DNA from: Homarus americanus
Taxonomy: Eukaryota; Arthropoda; Malacostraca; Decapoda; Nephropidae
Assembly: GCF_018991925.1 (NCBI RefSeq)
Contig: NW_024735442.1
Span: 125,001-189,000, forward strand
Direction: 5' to 3'
Length of the DNA stretch: 64,000 nt
A program made the position numbers and the translations under genes. Numbering within the stretch: the first letter of the stretch is position 1; each line of letters starts with the position of its first letter. This document shows, piece by piece, positions 44,926 to 56,433 of this stretch. The notes below the pieces were generated by a model, which saw only the letters and a program-made list of their open reading frames with translations, made no database searches and was not told the origin of the DNA.

Positions 44926-45044
44926 GCCCACTTGCTGTACACAGAGGAATCCTGTAATGTTTGGTAAGGTCACACTGGATATCACCCTTCTCACCTCTGA
45001 CCCAAGCCGAGAATTAAACTCAGGACACATTAGTGAGAGCCATG

Positions 45045-45120
45045 TGCATTACCGCTGTACCCAACAGGGGTCAGTACTGGGCCCACTCTTGTTCATAATC
45101 TACAGGTGTATATCCACCAA
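45045..45120 (+). mobile_element. Short RT fragment (QGSVLGPLLFIIY)
   Basis: The frame at 44957-45214 contains CTQQGSVLGPLLFIIYRCIS, matching the GVPQGSVLGPLLFIIYIND block of LINE reverse transcriptases. The flanking residues do not continue the domain, so only a scrap of a CR1-like element remains. Confidence 0.6.
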
Positions 45121-45214
45121 CACCTACAGTTCGCCCAACGAGAGACTCTACAACTTCCAGAACTTGCGTAAATTCGCACGTCAACGTGAAGTCCCCCTAA
45201 GAACGTTAAGGTAA

Positions 45215-45455
45215 TCACTCTTTGTATCATAATGAACATCTCTTCTCTCGTTTCTTTAAGGGGCCCAGAGGCTCATTCATCAAGCTAGCCTCATCTATCA
45301 CTCACTACCCTTCATGAGTCATTATCGTCCTCAGCCGCACTTGTTCATGATGCCGAGCTCAGGTGAGGGTCCGTGGTATGTTGGGGAGAGTGAGTTGTTT
45401 ACCTGCCGCGCCCCGCCCACGGAAATGACGCAAAAGAAGACAAAAAGAACATCTC
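45215..45455. other. No gene seen
   Basis: Unique spacer. Confidence 0.5.
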
Positions 45456-45918
45456 ATATTGTAACCTAACCTAATCTCACCTAAGAGTAAAGCAAGTCAA
45501 GTTAGGTTCCAATACTACGATAAAAGGTCAAGTGAGATTCCAAAAGGTCAAGCTTGCTTCCAGAACTATAATAAGAGGTCAAGCTAGGTTCCAATATTAT
45601 TATAAGAGGTCAAGTTAGGTTCCAATATTATTATAACAGGTCAAGTTAGGTCCCAACACTATTATAGCAGGTCAAGTTAGGTTCCAACATTATTATAAGA
45701 GGTCAAATTAGGTTCCAATACTATCATAAGAGGTCAAGTTAGGATCCAATACTGTCATAAGAGGTCAAGTTAGGTTCCAATACTATTATACTATAAGAGG
45801 TCAAGTTAGGATCCAATACTGTCATAAGAGGTCAAGTTAGGTTCCAATACTATTATACTATAAGAGGTCAAGTTAGGATCCAATACTGTTATAAGAGGTC
45901 AAGTTAGGTTCCAATATG
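45456..45918. repeat. 31-bp minisatellite containing GTTAGGTTCC
   Basis: The unit is aagaggtcaagttaggttcc followed by aatattattat. A longer variant (actattatactataagagg, then ttaggatccaatactgtcat) gives a higher-order repeat of about 68 bp in the right half. Each unit holds a ttagg word. Confidence 0.95.
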
Positions 45919-46440
45919 ATACATTTTGTCCTACAGCATAATTTCTGACTACAAAAACAGTGACCTGGCTAGACCGGTCCTCTGTTCTCGCAGTCCAACA
46001 GTATGAGCGAGTTTCTGTTAACAGTGACATCTCCTTATTCGAGTTGTTTTTTCAAGATTGGCCCGAGTGAGTCACTGTTTAGACCATCACTTGTCTATCA
46101 CAAGTGTTATGAGACATTGTTTACACCAGTACCTGTCTGCCATGAGCGTTACACAACTGAAATTATCTACCATGAGTCTTTACCGCTTGGATGAGGAGAC
46201 TTACTCATCCATCACTGTGTTATGAGTCTTGCCGTCAACATGGGTTAAAGTGAGAGACGGGTAACACTCATCCCTCATTCTCTGGGACCTTCACTCATCG
46301 TAAATCATTATAACCTTCCTGAGTCATTTGAATCCATCACTCATATTATGGACCTTACTCACCATGAATCATTATACACACCACCTGAGTCTTTCTTAAA
46401 TATTCACGACAAACACCAGGTGGGTGACACAACCCCCTAA
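45919..46440. repeat. Degenerate repeat with CATGAGTC/CCATCACT words
   Basis: From about 46020 words such as taccatgagtctt, catcactgtgttatgagtct and accatgaatcattatacaca recur every 35-45 bp with heavy divergence. Confidence 0.5.
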
Positions 46441-46608
46441 ACTCACCTTTCAATCTCCCCCTCCCTACGTTTCCCCTTCCGTCCCTCGCCTCCTCTACCC
46501 CCCTTGCCCACACCAACCTTTTCCTCGTCACGATTCATTGAGTACAGGTAGAAGAGAACTCTTCATTATCTCCTGACGAGGCTGCTGGTCTTGAGGATGT
46601 TTATGTGG

Positions 46609-46648
<40 letters not shown>

Positions 46649-46915
46649 GGGGGACACCGCGCGGGCACCCATCTTTGTCCGTCACATTAATCACTCCCAG
46701 CAGATACCGCCGCCTCCTGGACAGCCTCAGACGCCCACACCTGCATGTTAATTACCACGCCCACGCGCCCACCTCGCCCCTAGCACCCCAAAACTCGCCC
46801 TCCTCCCCACCATCAACCACCAGTAACTTCCTAACCTTCCTCGTCGAGCTGGAGCGGCTTTCTTAATTTCCTGTCACTCATTAATGACGTTCCTAAACTA
46901 GTGATCCGTCGTCCC
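46441..46915. other. No gene supported; contains (GA)n
   Basis: GA run at 46612-46646. The 63-residue frame at 46675-46866 is Pro/Ser/Leu-rich and GC-rich without a recognised motif. Confidence 0.4.
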
Positions 46916-47122
46916 CGCCTTCCATAACTTGGGATAAACTATGGTAACCTTCCATAACTTGGGATAAACTATGGTAACCTTCCATAACTTGGGATAAACT
47001 ATGGTAACCTTCCATAACTTGGGATAAACTATGGTAACCTTCCATAACTTGGGATAAACTATGGTAGCCTTCCATAACTTGGGATAAACTATGGTAGCCT
47101 TCCATAACTTGGGATAAACTAT
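46916..47122. repeat. Near-perfect 30-bp minisatellite, seven units
   Basis: The unit is tccataacttgggataaact followed by atggtaacct. Copies differ only by an A/G change in the last two full units and at the final end. On the minus strand the period of ten codons gives a repeated MEGYHSLSQV frame. The very low divergence points to recent expansion. Confidence 0.98.
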
Positions 47123-47345
47123 GTTAAGAAAGCTACATATTTTGTGATAAGATATGGTAAGCACTTCTATAATGTGAGATGAACTATGGTAGAATATACA
47201 AATGTCAAACTCCGCATTGGAAATAATCCGGTAATAATAAATGGTTATAAAGTACTGTAGTTTAATTAAAATGTAATTTTATTCTTTTAAAATGTCTCTT
47301 TAAGATTCTCTGTGGTATGGTCGATCTAATTTTTTTTTCTCTTTC
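47123..47345. other. No gene seen
   Basis: Decayed 30-bp words (gataagatatggtaag, gagatgaactatggtag) continue to about 47195, then AT-rich DNA. Confidence 0.55.
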
Positions 47346-47347
47346 TG

Positions 47348-47403
<56 letters not shown>

Positions 47404-47542
47404 ATAACAATTATATAAAGCGTTTCTTCTTACTCTCATTTTCTTTCTCTCTCTATTTCTCTCTCTTTCTCAACGCAATGATATAGTGATCAATCTCACT
47501 CTCATTATTTTTCTCTATCGTCATATCTCTCTCTTTCTCAAA

Positions 47543-47577
<35 letters not shown>
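47346..47577. repeat. (CT)n microsatellites
   Basis: Pure CT at 47350-47400 and 47548-47575, with degenerate tctctctttctcaa between. Confidence 0.92.
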
Positions 47578-47578
<1 letters not shown>

Positions 47579-48009
47579 AATGTAATTATTAAGTGCTATG
47601 TTTCTCTCTCCTTTAAAAAACTATCCGTCACCTGAGGTAACAATCAGTAGACAGGTAACAGGTAAATACACACACCTGTGGGACCTCATAGTACGTGCTG
47701 CAGCCGGTATACATCTGGCATCAATTAGCTTAAACACCAGGAGACAAGAACCATCCCCTCCACGACACACACAGACGAGTGACTAGCAAGAAACATTACT
47801 AACTATCCCTTATAATTATGACAAAGTACACCGCACACACGTATATTCGCTAATCCCTTGTCACCATCACCTGACTATGATTGGATCTTGATTATGGAAG
47901 CTCAATGGTGATTAGGTAATTGTTAATGATGATTTTTACCTTACCTCATTTGTTTAGTTTATATGGAGGTGATGGGAGTAATGCTGTGGTGAAAGTGGTC
48001 AGATGGCTG
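47578..48009. other. No gene supported
   Basis: Unique sequence. Confidence 0.5.
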
Positions 48010-48345
48010 TATAGTAATGATGGTGGTGGTTGTTGCGGTGGTGGTGATTAGAGTAATGGTGATAGTTGCTGTGGTGATGGCGGTGGTTACTGATGTTGCA
48101 GTGATGGTGGTGATGATGGCAGTAGTGGTTAATGGTAGTGGTTGTTTTTGTAGTGGTGGTGATAGTTGTTGTAACCATGGCGGTGGTAGTGGTAGATGTT
48201 GTTGCTGTTGTTGTTGTTGCGGTGATGGTGGTAGAGGTGATGGTAGTTGTAGTGATGGTGGTGGAGCTTAGAGGTTATGTTAGTGGAAGTTATGTTGTTG
48301 GTGCTGGAGGTTGTAGTGATGGTGATGGTGGTTGTAGAGATGGTG
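48010..48345. repeat. GGT/GAT/GTT trinucleotide-rich tract
   Basis: Words gatggtggtggttgttgcgg and gtggtagaggtgatggtagt. The Val-rich, Cys/Gly-rich and Thr/His/Asn-rich frames on both strands are artefacts. Confidence 0.9.
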
Positions 48346-48770
48346 TCCAAGAGACGTTAACGGTGGCGGTGACAGTGAGGGCGAACTGGTACCCCCGGAC
48401 CCATACATCACTCCCTCCTACAGTAACGCTACCACAACACCATCACCACAAAACACCATAACACCATTCCACCACTGTAACAACACCACATGATAATCAA
48501 AACATCACCACAACACCACCGTCAAAACACACAACATTACCACAATAATAACATCACAACACCATCACAACACCATCACAACACACAATAACATCACAAC
48601 ACCATCACAACACCATCACAACACCATCACAACACCATCACAACACACAATAACATCACAACACCATCACAACACACAATAACAATAACACCATCACAAC
48701 ACCATCACAACACCATCACAACACACACAACATCACAACACCATCACAACAAAAACACTCCACAAATGGC
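48346..48770. repeat. ACACCATCACA minisatellite
   Basis: From about 48430 units of cacaacaccatca (13 bp) and cacaataacatca repeat, with about 100-bp blocks themselves duplicated. Confidence 0.9.
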
Positions 48771-48799
48771 CACACTCCTCGATGGACTTGCCAGTGAGG

Positions 48800-49060
48800 C
48801 ATCAGCTATACATGGTAATTACTGCACCTGTTGATATGTCTTAATTAACACTTTATCCACCTATAACTTACTATCACCTATAATTTGAATCATAATCTGT
48901 GTTTTTATGATTTTCTAAATAAACTGTCAAACTTTCTTCTGTATATTGTCATCACAAGAAAATTACTATATACCCTTATACCTGTATTTTGCAACCTATA
49001 TTTCTGAATAAACTCTCAAACTTTCTCTCACGTTATTGTAACTCAAGGAACATTACTGTA
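48800..49060 (+). mobile_element. Two tandem retroposon-like 3' tails
   Basis: The tail tttctaaataaactgtcaaa (about 48912) returns as tttctgaataaactctcaaa about 93 bp later (about 49004), each followed by similar sequence (cttctgtatattgtcatcac, ctctcacgttattgtaactc). This looks like a local duplication of one element end. Confidence 0.55.
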
Positions 49061-49494
49061 CTCAAATTTGTACCTGTAATGATATTTCTGACCCAAGATC
49101 ATGATTTTTATCTCGGTTTTAGGGTATGTCCGGCTTCGTGAGGTGTGTCGCGGTGGGCAGGGGGAGAGGAGAGGAGAGAAGAGAAGAGAAGAGAAGAGAA
49201 GAGAAAAACAAGGATGGGCCGGAATAAAGAGGATCATGGGGAGAGGAAGGGAGATGATGACAAGCGGAGACAGACTAGAAGATGATAACAAGGGGTAGTA
49301 ATGAGGATGAAGAGGAAGTAATGCATAAGGGAAGAAAGACACAGAGAGAAAAGAGAAAAGAAGAGAAGGAGAGAGAAGCAAGAAGGAAGCCAACACTAGT
49401 CATCACAAAGCAGAAAGAGAAAATAAAAACGACGATAATGAGAGGGAGAGGGAAAACAAGAGGAAAGGCGGTAAGAGGAGATAGGAAATAAGTG

Positions 49495-49500
<6 letters not shown>
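49061..49500. repeat. Purine-rich GAGAA low-complexity tract
   Basis: gaggagagaagagaagagaa and aaagagaaaagaagagaagg words. The Lys/Arg/Glu-rich frames are artefacts. Confidence 0.7.

Positions 49501-49578
<78 letters not shown>
49497..49578. repeat. (GA)n microsatellite
   Basis: About 40 uninterrupted GA units. Confidence 0.98.
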
Positions 49579-49582
<4 letters not shown>

Positions 49583-49628
49583 GGTCAGGGTCGAGTTTAT
49601 AATATTAGCGATAGTATCATGAGTTATT

Positions 49629-49925
49629 GGTGACTAGGGTGGTCTAGAGGGTGTGTGGGTGGTTGCAGGGTGGTCTAGAGGGTGTGAGGGATGTGGTGTG
49701 GGTGTAGCAGGGTGGTCTAGAGGGTGTGAGGGATGTGGTGTGGGTGTAGCAGGATGGTCTAGAGGGTGTGAGGGATGTGGTGTGGGTGTAGCAGGGTGGT
49801 CTAGTGTAGTGTGAGGGTGTATCAGAGTGGTCTAGTGTAGTGTGTGGGTGTAGCAGTATGGTCTAGTGGGTGTGTGGGTATAGCAGGGTGGTTTAGTGTA
49901 GTGTAAGGACGAGTGTAGCTGCTTG
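49629..49925. repeat. 42-bp minisatellite
   Basis: The unit begins gggtggtctagagggtgtga and ends gatgtggtgtgggtgtagca. Three good copies, then shortened ones built on gtggtctagtgtagtgt. Confidence 0.92.
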
Positions 49926-50094
49926 AGGGTGTGGCGCCTGGCGGTGTGTTCAGCAAGTACCAGCCAAGGTGTGTATTACAACCTCCCACATTCAATCACC
50001 ACTCGTAAACTTGCTCACCAGATTAATATCAATACGTAATTTAACTTTCCCTTAAGTAAAACATATTGAACGATGCTCTCTGTGTAATTACTAC
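49926..50094. other. No gene seen
   Basis: Unique spacer. Confidence 0.5.
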
Positions 50095-50250
50095 ACTATA
50101 CTATACTACTATGCTATATTATTATCCTATGTTATACTACTACTATGCTATATTATTATCCTATACTATACTACTATGCTATATTATTATCCTATACTAT
50201 ACTACTATGCTATATTATTATCCTATACTATACTACTAAGCTATACTAAT
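50095..50250. repeat. 31-bp AT-rich minisatellite
   Basis: The unit is ctatactatactactatgct followed by atattattatc, about five copies. Confidence 0.93.
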
Positions 50251-51059
50251 TATTTATATAACATCCGAACATCAATATTCTTCAGTCACGTGTCAAACTA
50301 TCAACACAGTGGTAAATAAATATAATTCATTGTTAATCTTCACGTAAAAGTACATCGCTTTAATGTTTGAAAAAAAAAATAAACTGACAAAAAAGTTCCA
50401 CTTATTATTGTATTGTAATGGAAACTTGATTCCATTTAGTGGCCAGTTGTAAATTATGATCAAATGTATTTACAGATTTACACTGTCTTTTATGTAGGGT
50501 GACTATTTTTACAGTCCTGTGTACAGTGGAGGTTTACCTTGATAAACTCGCTCACGATGGCTGGTCAAACGAGTATTTAAAGGGACTGCATGAAGATTGT
50601 CGCCCAGGTTATTTCACATTGATTTTAATTATTTTAATGGTTATCTAACCCAACCTAACCTGTTTTGATCTGGGTCTTACCTGTTCTGTTCTGGTGTGAC
50701 CTTACCTGATCTGAACCTAACAGATCGTAACCTAACCTAACCCTCCACAATAGGTAACATTAGGGCGTTTAATCATTAGATGAAATAAGCTTGGTTGTTA
50801 CTCTTCAGATGATCCAATTAAAGTTCACAAAATAATATTAGAATAAGTTGAAGTTTATGGTATTATTAAATTGTTCAGTATAAAGTTAGGTAGCCTCTGT
50901 TGCCATCACTAACACCTTAACAAGACTCAACACAGGAAGGGTCAGGAAAGAGGTGATGAAGTTAAATTGAGTTATTATCGTATTTTCCTGCGTAAGACTG
51001 CTTGATATGCGTCAGCTTTTCAGTATCCCACGAAGATATAAAGTTATTTTCCTTGAACA
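50251..51059. other. AT-rich stretch with TTAGG-like and dispersed flank words
   Basis: gggactgcatgaagattgtc then cgcccaggttatttcacatt (about 50581-50620) resembles the 38.81 kb flank. It is followed by taacccaacctaacct and gtaacctaacctaaccct words (50645-50745). No gene. Confidence 0.6.
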
Positions 51060-51104
51060 TACATACATACAGTACATACATACATACATACATACATACA
51101 TACA

Positions 51105-51133
<29 letters not shown>
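51060..51133. repeat. (CATA)n microsatellite
   Basis: About 18 units with one cagta interruption. Confidence 0.96.
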
Positions 51134-51135
<2 letters not shown>

Positions 51136-51217
51136 TCTCTATCACATTAGCTAGTCAGAATTTGAGATTTAGTGAAAATAATTCTGCCATCTTCAAGTTA
51201 CAAATATTTATTACTTA

Positions 51218-51292
51218 TTCTCAACTAAGGTCTTAAAGCGGGTATACTGGATTACTAATTACACTAGTCATTAACAATTAAAAATCATGGGA
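51218..51292 (+). repeat. Dispersed motif AACTAAGGTCTTTAA, copy 3
   Basis: tctcaactaaggtcttaaag, then ggattactaattacactagt and cattaacaattaaaaatca. It matches 30.93 and 39.03 kb. Confidence 0.65.
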
Positions 51293-51369
51293 GATACGAG
51301 GGAAGGAAAATAGCCTATATTATTACTAAGGTTAAAATTCGACTTTGGGGTCAAAATATGAAGTAAGGA

Positions 51370-51800
51370 GTATCTATAGAGGATATCGGGAGAGTAGTTT
51401 ATCAAAATCTGTTATCGGCAAAACAGTTTATCTGAATCGGATATCGGGAGATTAGTTTATTTAAATTGGACATCGGAAAGGCAGCAGTTTATTTCAATCA
51501 AACATCCCACTTTGGTAAGGTGAAACAGCGGAATAAACAGGGTATAATCCAACCCTGGATACAGAACAGCAGAGAGAACAGCATAGTGATTTGTTTTAGC
51601 AAGATTCAACAGCAGACAGAGCATATAATTTTCAGCGTGGTAGAACGAGAGCAGCAATAAAAGAATATAATACCCAACGTAGGGTATGATGAAACAGCAA
51701 AAACAGCAGGCAATCCCCACTTTGGCCAATAAAACAGCAGAGGAAGGTCAGCATTTCCCCCTACTTTCCCAGGACAGGACAGCACGCGACACAGCAACTA
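51370..51800. repeat. Degenerate ATCGGATATCGGGAG repeat and AACAGCAG-rich tract
   Basis: 51375-51500 holds four units of atcggatatcgggagattag type, about 34 bp apart. From 51500 to 51790 the word aacagcag recurs about ten times and ccccactttgg twice. Three overlapping frames here are by-products. Confidence 0.65.
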
Positions 51801-52183
51801 ATTATAATTTACTAAGTTGAAAATTCCCACTGTGTTAAGACAAGGACACCGAATGAAACAGTATGTACAGGTAGCAGCAGGGTGAGATGACAACAGCAGC
51901 AGTAGTTAATAGCGGGAGGAGGAGGAGGTGGGCAGATGACCATGCTACCTCACCACACACACACACACACACACACATACGGCGCATATATGGCCATCAC
52001 TCGGTGTCTCCAACAACATACTAGTGGTGTAAATAACAGCCAGCAGATGCGGTCTGCTGTAAACAGGAGACGGGTGACCCTCCTTCCTCTCCTCTTTTCT
52101 CATCTCCTCCTCTATTGTCCCATGATTCTTCCTTCTTTACCTGATCAAAACTGAACTGATAGGTGTTGGGTAGTGGTGACTTG

Positions 52184-52221
<38 letters not shown>

Positions 52222-52432
52222 GTGAAAGAGAGAGAGACAGAGGTTACACACGCAATCTTCACCTACCACAAAAGTTAACAGGAAGCAGGAGGTCCTCGTA
52301 GTTTTATGAGAAGACGCTGTGCACCTCAGCAGTACCTGTAATTAACAAGTAAAAACGTGATAAAATAAGTTTATATTTCAATATCTTCTAAAGTGATTAG
52401 CATTCGAAAAACATATCGAAATGATCCTTTAT
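51801..52432. other. Unique stretch with short CA and GT runs
   Basis: CA run at 51953-51977 and GT run at 52185-52216. No gene is supported. Confidence 0.5.
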
Positions 52433-52433
52433 T

Positions 52434-52482
<49 letters not shown>

Positions 52483-52511
52483 TAATTATACTATACTACT
52501 ACTACTACTAC

Positions 52512-52554
<43 letters not shown>

Positions 52555-52615
52555 TAATTATACTACTACTACTACTACTACTACTACTAATAATAATAAA
52601 ATAATAATAAATTTA
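52433..52615. repeat. (AAT)n / (ACT)n microsatellites
   Basis: AAT, ACT, AAT, ACT blocks alternate twice, with ataattatactata links between. Confidence 0.95.
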
Positions 52616-52956
52616 TTTACTTCCCTTCAAGTAAGCAACTCAGACCCAGTAACCATTTTCTTATGACCAGAGCCGAGTCGTCCGTCACAACAATTACCTG
52701 TCCAAGTCTCTTCTACTGATGTGATAGTCTGGAAACATCCTCTTATTACCTGCATTTATTGATTATAATGTTGGCTTATACTTTCCTGCTCCTGACCTCT
52801 AGCTAACTCACCTGCAACTAAGATCTTGACTTACGACTTCCTAAGGTTTACGCTGGGCTAAAAATGGGGGTTTTCCGGCATGTGTGTGTGTGTGTGTGTT
52901 GCAAATGTATCTGAGTGTGTCAGGTGTGTGCGTGTGTTGTACGTACATGTATATGT
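52616..52956. other. No gene seen
   Basis: Unique sequence with short GT runs at about 52882-52940. Confidence 0.5.
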
Positions 52957-53320
52957 GCGACCTGTGGTGTAATGATCAACATGCTCGCCTCGCAAGCAAG
53001 CTGGCCTGGGTAAAATCCCCGGGCAAGATGAAACTATGGGCAGGTTTCTTTACGCCATTTGCCTCTGTCTACCCAGCAGTAATAACCTAGATGTTAATCG
53101 GTTTGTTGATCGTGTTCCGGGGGTAATGGTTAGCCAGTGCAGTTGGCGAGTTGTCCGGTCTTCTCGGACTATTCCTTGACACTGGGTCATACAAATCATT
53201 AACTGAGGGTGTGCTTGTTGTGTTACGACAGCTTTTACATCTTAAACAAAATTCATGCCTAAGTGGCCCTTGGGCCGGCCATCCTCGTTACACTAGGGGC
53301 AACCATTATATATTTATTAT
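52957..53320 (+). mobile_element. tRNA-derived SINE, decayed (SINE B)
   Basis: The head reads gtggtgtaatgatcaacatg (A-box region), then ctcgcctcgcaagcaagctg (anticodon-arm-like) and gggtaaaatccccgggcaag (mutated B box). It continues ttctttacgccatttgcctc and ctacccagcagtaataacct, the counterpart of ttcacctagcagtaaagtag in SINE A. The tail differs from SINE A and ends near a GT repeat. I infer a SINE sharing a central domain with SINE A but a different or lost LINE partner. Confidence 0.7.
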
Positions 53321-53329
53321 AGACGTATA

Positions 53330-53371
53330 TGAGTGTGTGTGTGTGTGTGTGGGTGTGTGTGTGTGTGTGTG
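53330..53371. repeat. (GT)n microsatellite
   Basis: GT units with one gg interruption. Confidence 0.9.
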
Positions 53372-53904
53372 AACCTCTGTCCTGTGGCAGTGAGAAGTGA
53401 TACCATCCTCCATGTCAAGACCAGACTGAATTACTCAGAATAGGCAAATTGTACTCAAAGCTTTGCCAAAAAAGTTGTTAAACTAAAAAAAAAAATATGC
53501 TGTGGATCCTTCAGTAGTGCTTAAGTGTGATAAAAAACCAAAATGCTTCTCGTTCCTCCACTCTGGCTGGAATAACCTTTGACTCTCTTCACTTACACTG
53601 TCTCATGATTTTGTAAAAAGAAATCACTAATATCTTACAATATATTTTCCTAATTCAATTTGACTTCGAAATGTAAATAAAATGTAAAATATATATACTT
53701 AAAAATATATATAAAAATTAGTCGGACACGTATAAAATACCTGTAATGTCACTTTTCTTAATGAGTGATATTTGGAATGTTCTTAAATGGGTTGGGAAGA
53801 ATATGATGTTTGAGTGAATCACATCAGCAAGTGAGAGACACCTGGGGGGGCAGATCGGTGTAATATATTAAAGCTAACAGGTGAGTTTTTGTTGATACAG
53901 GTGC
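53372..53904. other. No gene seen
   Basis: AT-rich unique sequence with poly-A and ATAT words at 53480-53720. Confidence 0.5.
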
Positions 53905-54355
53905 TTAAGATTTTTTTTTTCGCCTTCATTATCATCACCATAACAACACTCTATCTACCACCATCACTCTCCTCTCTTTTCATTATCTTCATCATTATCA
54001 CCATCATCATCCTATTCACTCCCTTATTATCACTTTATTACTGCCCTACCCAAACACTATCATCTTCTACATCACTTAATACCGTCATCATCATCACTAT
54101 TGCTAACATCAATAACATCAACTTAATTACTACTGCTATTACCACCTACCCTTTTACAACTATCGCTAAGGTCATCATAACCACCATTATAAATCACCTA
54201 ACATCACTATGTCACTGGCTAACCACCACTAGTACTTACCAACCACAACCTCACCACCACTACTATCATCAGCACCGTCATTACAACCACCACTATCGCG
54301 AAGATCATCACAACCACCAAAACACGAGTACCAACACCACTACCACCACCATCAG
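53905..54355. repeat. ATC/ACC/ATT trinucleotide-rich tract
   Basis: Dense catcatcatc, accaccact and atcattatca words. The 165-residue plus-strand frame is Ile/Thr/His-rich low complexity and is not called a gene. Confidence 0.85.
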
Positions 54356-54660
54356 CAGCTATAGGAGGCTCCCTGGGGTCTGGTAGGGAGTATAGCCTTA
54401 CTGATGGATCCATGGTGAGATAGTGAACGACGCTGCGTTTGTTCCTGGCGAGAGGGAGGTGGGTTGATGATGACGGAGGTGTGGTGTCCCCTTGGCAGAG
54501 ACTTGTATGGGGTCCCTCGCCACCTCCCGCCGCGACCTTTCCTTTCTTATATACTAAAATCTTGTGACTCTTGGTATAATTCCATAGGCCTGTGTTCTTT
54601 ACGGATGCCATTGTTGTGTTCTGGGGCAGTGACTCACAACTGGTCAAGGTGATTACAGAA
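54356..54660. other. Non-repetitive patch with overlapping frames, unidentified
   Basis: A minus-strand frame (ending within the ATC tract) covers 54360-54647 and includes NKRSVVHYLTMDPSVRLYSL. On the plus strand, YSLTDGSM (about 54391) recalls the TDGS start of RNase H, but stops follow at once. Neither is convincing. Confidence 0.2.
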
Positions 54661-55175
54661 TGATTATGAAATTGTCTCTAGAACATGAATGTGTCTTGAG
54701 GTTTAAAGTTTCCTTCACTAGAGCTCATTAACTGACATATATAGACACCTGGTTGAGTAAAATACCTGCTGTGCCTATGTACTGTACATTGTATATCTGA
54801 CCTGTCTATATACTGTACAGGGTTGTACTCTCTCTATCTCGCATTTAAGTTACACTAACAGCCACACAGCTCAAGACATACAGTACACGGGTCGTCCACC
54901 ACGGGTCGTCCGCCACGGGTCGTCCGCCACCATCACGTAAACATCCACTATATTGTAATGATCTTACTTCTTCGTTACAGTGGCACTTGGTCAGGAACAT
55001 ATGTGACAATCAGCCCTTGTAGGGTAATGTATTAACTCATTGGTGACGATGGTTTAAGTCTTCAAGGACGATGGGTTAATTCCTTGAGACCGATGGCTTA
55101 TACTTTAAGTCTTTGAGGACAATAGATAGATACTTTGTGCATATGGTTCAGTCCTTTCGTCCTCAAGGACCAAAT
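54661..55175. repeat. Unique DNA with a 15-bp triplication and a 29-bp degenerate repeat
   Basis: At 54897-54942 the unit cacgggtcgtccgcc occurs three times. From 55030 to 55170 diverged units of gacgatgggttaattccttg type occur four to five times. The rest shows nothing. Confidence 0.65.
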
Positions 55176-56213
55176 ACGAAAAAATCCGCAGATTCCTGAA
55201 GAAGAAAAAGAAGAAGAAGCAACTCTACCTCAAGAAGTGTCTGATGATGTAAAGATACCGTCAGGTCACAAACACAAGCGACGTCTTTGAGAGTTCTCAA
55301 CATTACGAGTATAAACATCCTTCATGGAGACAGTTTGTTGAAGTCGTTACCTTATAGCCTGCTTAAAAAAAAAAAAAGTTGGTCATAAACTTTGTTGTCA
55401 CCTGAGAAAGGAAAGAAAAATTTGCCAGGAGGTGTTTTAGACGAGAGTCTAACATTATACGCCATTCATAACTCCATGTGTCTTAATGCCCGGAAGAGAC
55501 AATTGTAACTTTATATTCACTCCTTTTCTAGATCTTGCAGGTAACTCTTAACCCTCTTTTACATGAGCGTTTATTTTAGTTTTTTGGTCGCTTGACACGC
55601 TTCGTGTGACTCAGAAATCGACGGAGTTCAATGGGACTTTCCAAAGGGACTTACGCGACAAAAAAAAAAAGCGACTTTGACGCTGACCGAACGCTTGTAC
55701 TTCCAAAACGCGATACATAAAAATACGCACAGCTTTTTAAAATTCTTCACGAGGCAATGATGGATTTCAGATGCGTGATACAATAACGTTTGAGCGTTGG
55801 AGTTCAATTAGTCAACTAACAGATGACTTGGACAAACAGCTCTCAGTCACAAGAGCCATTCTCCACCCTGGAGTGTTTGTGGCGACGTCGGTAAGAAGGA
55901 GAACAACAAGGAGGCGAAGAAGTTGATGAAGAAGAAGACAATCAATGTATTACTATGGTCCGTAGTTCTTACACACTGACAAAACTCCACCTCGTTAGCA
56001 ACCAAGTTCAAAACACCAATTTATATTTCAATTCGGGAGATTTTATCACTCAGGAACGACAACAGACATGTACAAAAACGTGGAAGCTCGTGGGCCAATT
56101 ATAGCAACATTTTATGGCTATCTTCCTCAAATTAAGTCATAATTTTGGTAATTTTACGACTAATAAAAAAAAGGAAACACAGGCAGAAAGCTGTCAGGTA
56201 ATGAGGACAGTGA
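55176..56213. other. No gene supported
   Basis: Unique sequence with several poly-A runs (55365, 55660). The part at 55555-55700 (acatgagcg, then gcgac words in both orientations) is discussed under rejected items. Confidence 0.45.
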
Positions 56214-56242
56214 GTGTGTGGAGTGGTAGACTAGCACCTGGT

Positions 56243-56323
<81 letters not shown>

Positions 56324-56433
56324 GTGTGTGTGTGTGTGTGTGTGTGGAGTGGTAGACTAGCACCTGGTAAGTGTGTGTGTGTGTGTGTGTGTGTGAGACT
56401 GTGTGTGTGTGGAGTGGTAGACTAGCACCTGGT

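Noticed and set aside
53889..54386. A 165-codon plus-strand frame starting with a hydrophobic segment
   Set aside because: Composition follows ATC/ACC/ATT simple repeats; apparent membrane segments come from poly-Ile codons.
54380..54660. RNase H remnant (YSLTDGSM)
   Set aside because: Only one motif fits; stops follow within a few codons and no second catalytic residue context is visible.
55555..55720. Possible end of a DNA transposon (acatgagcg start, gcgac words in both orientations)
   Set aside because: I could not find the matching inverted end or a target duplication nearby.
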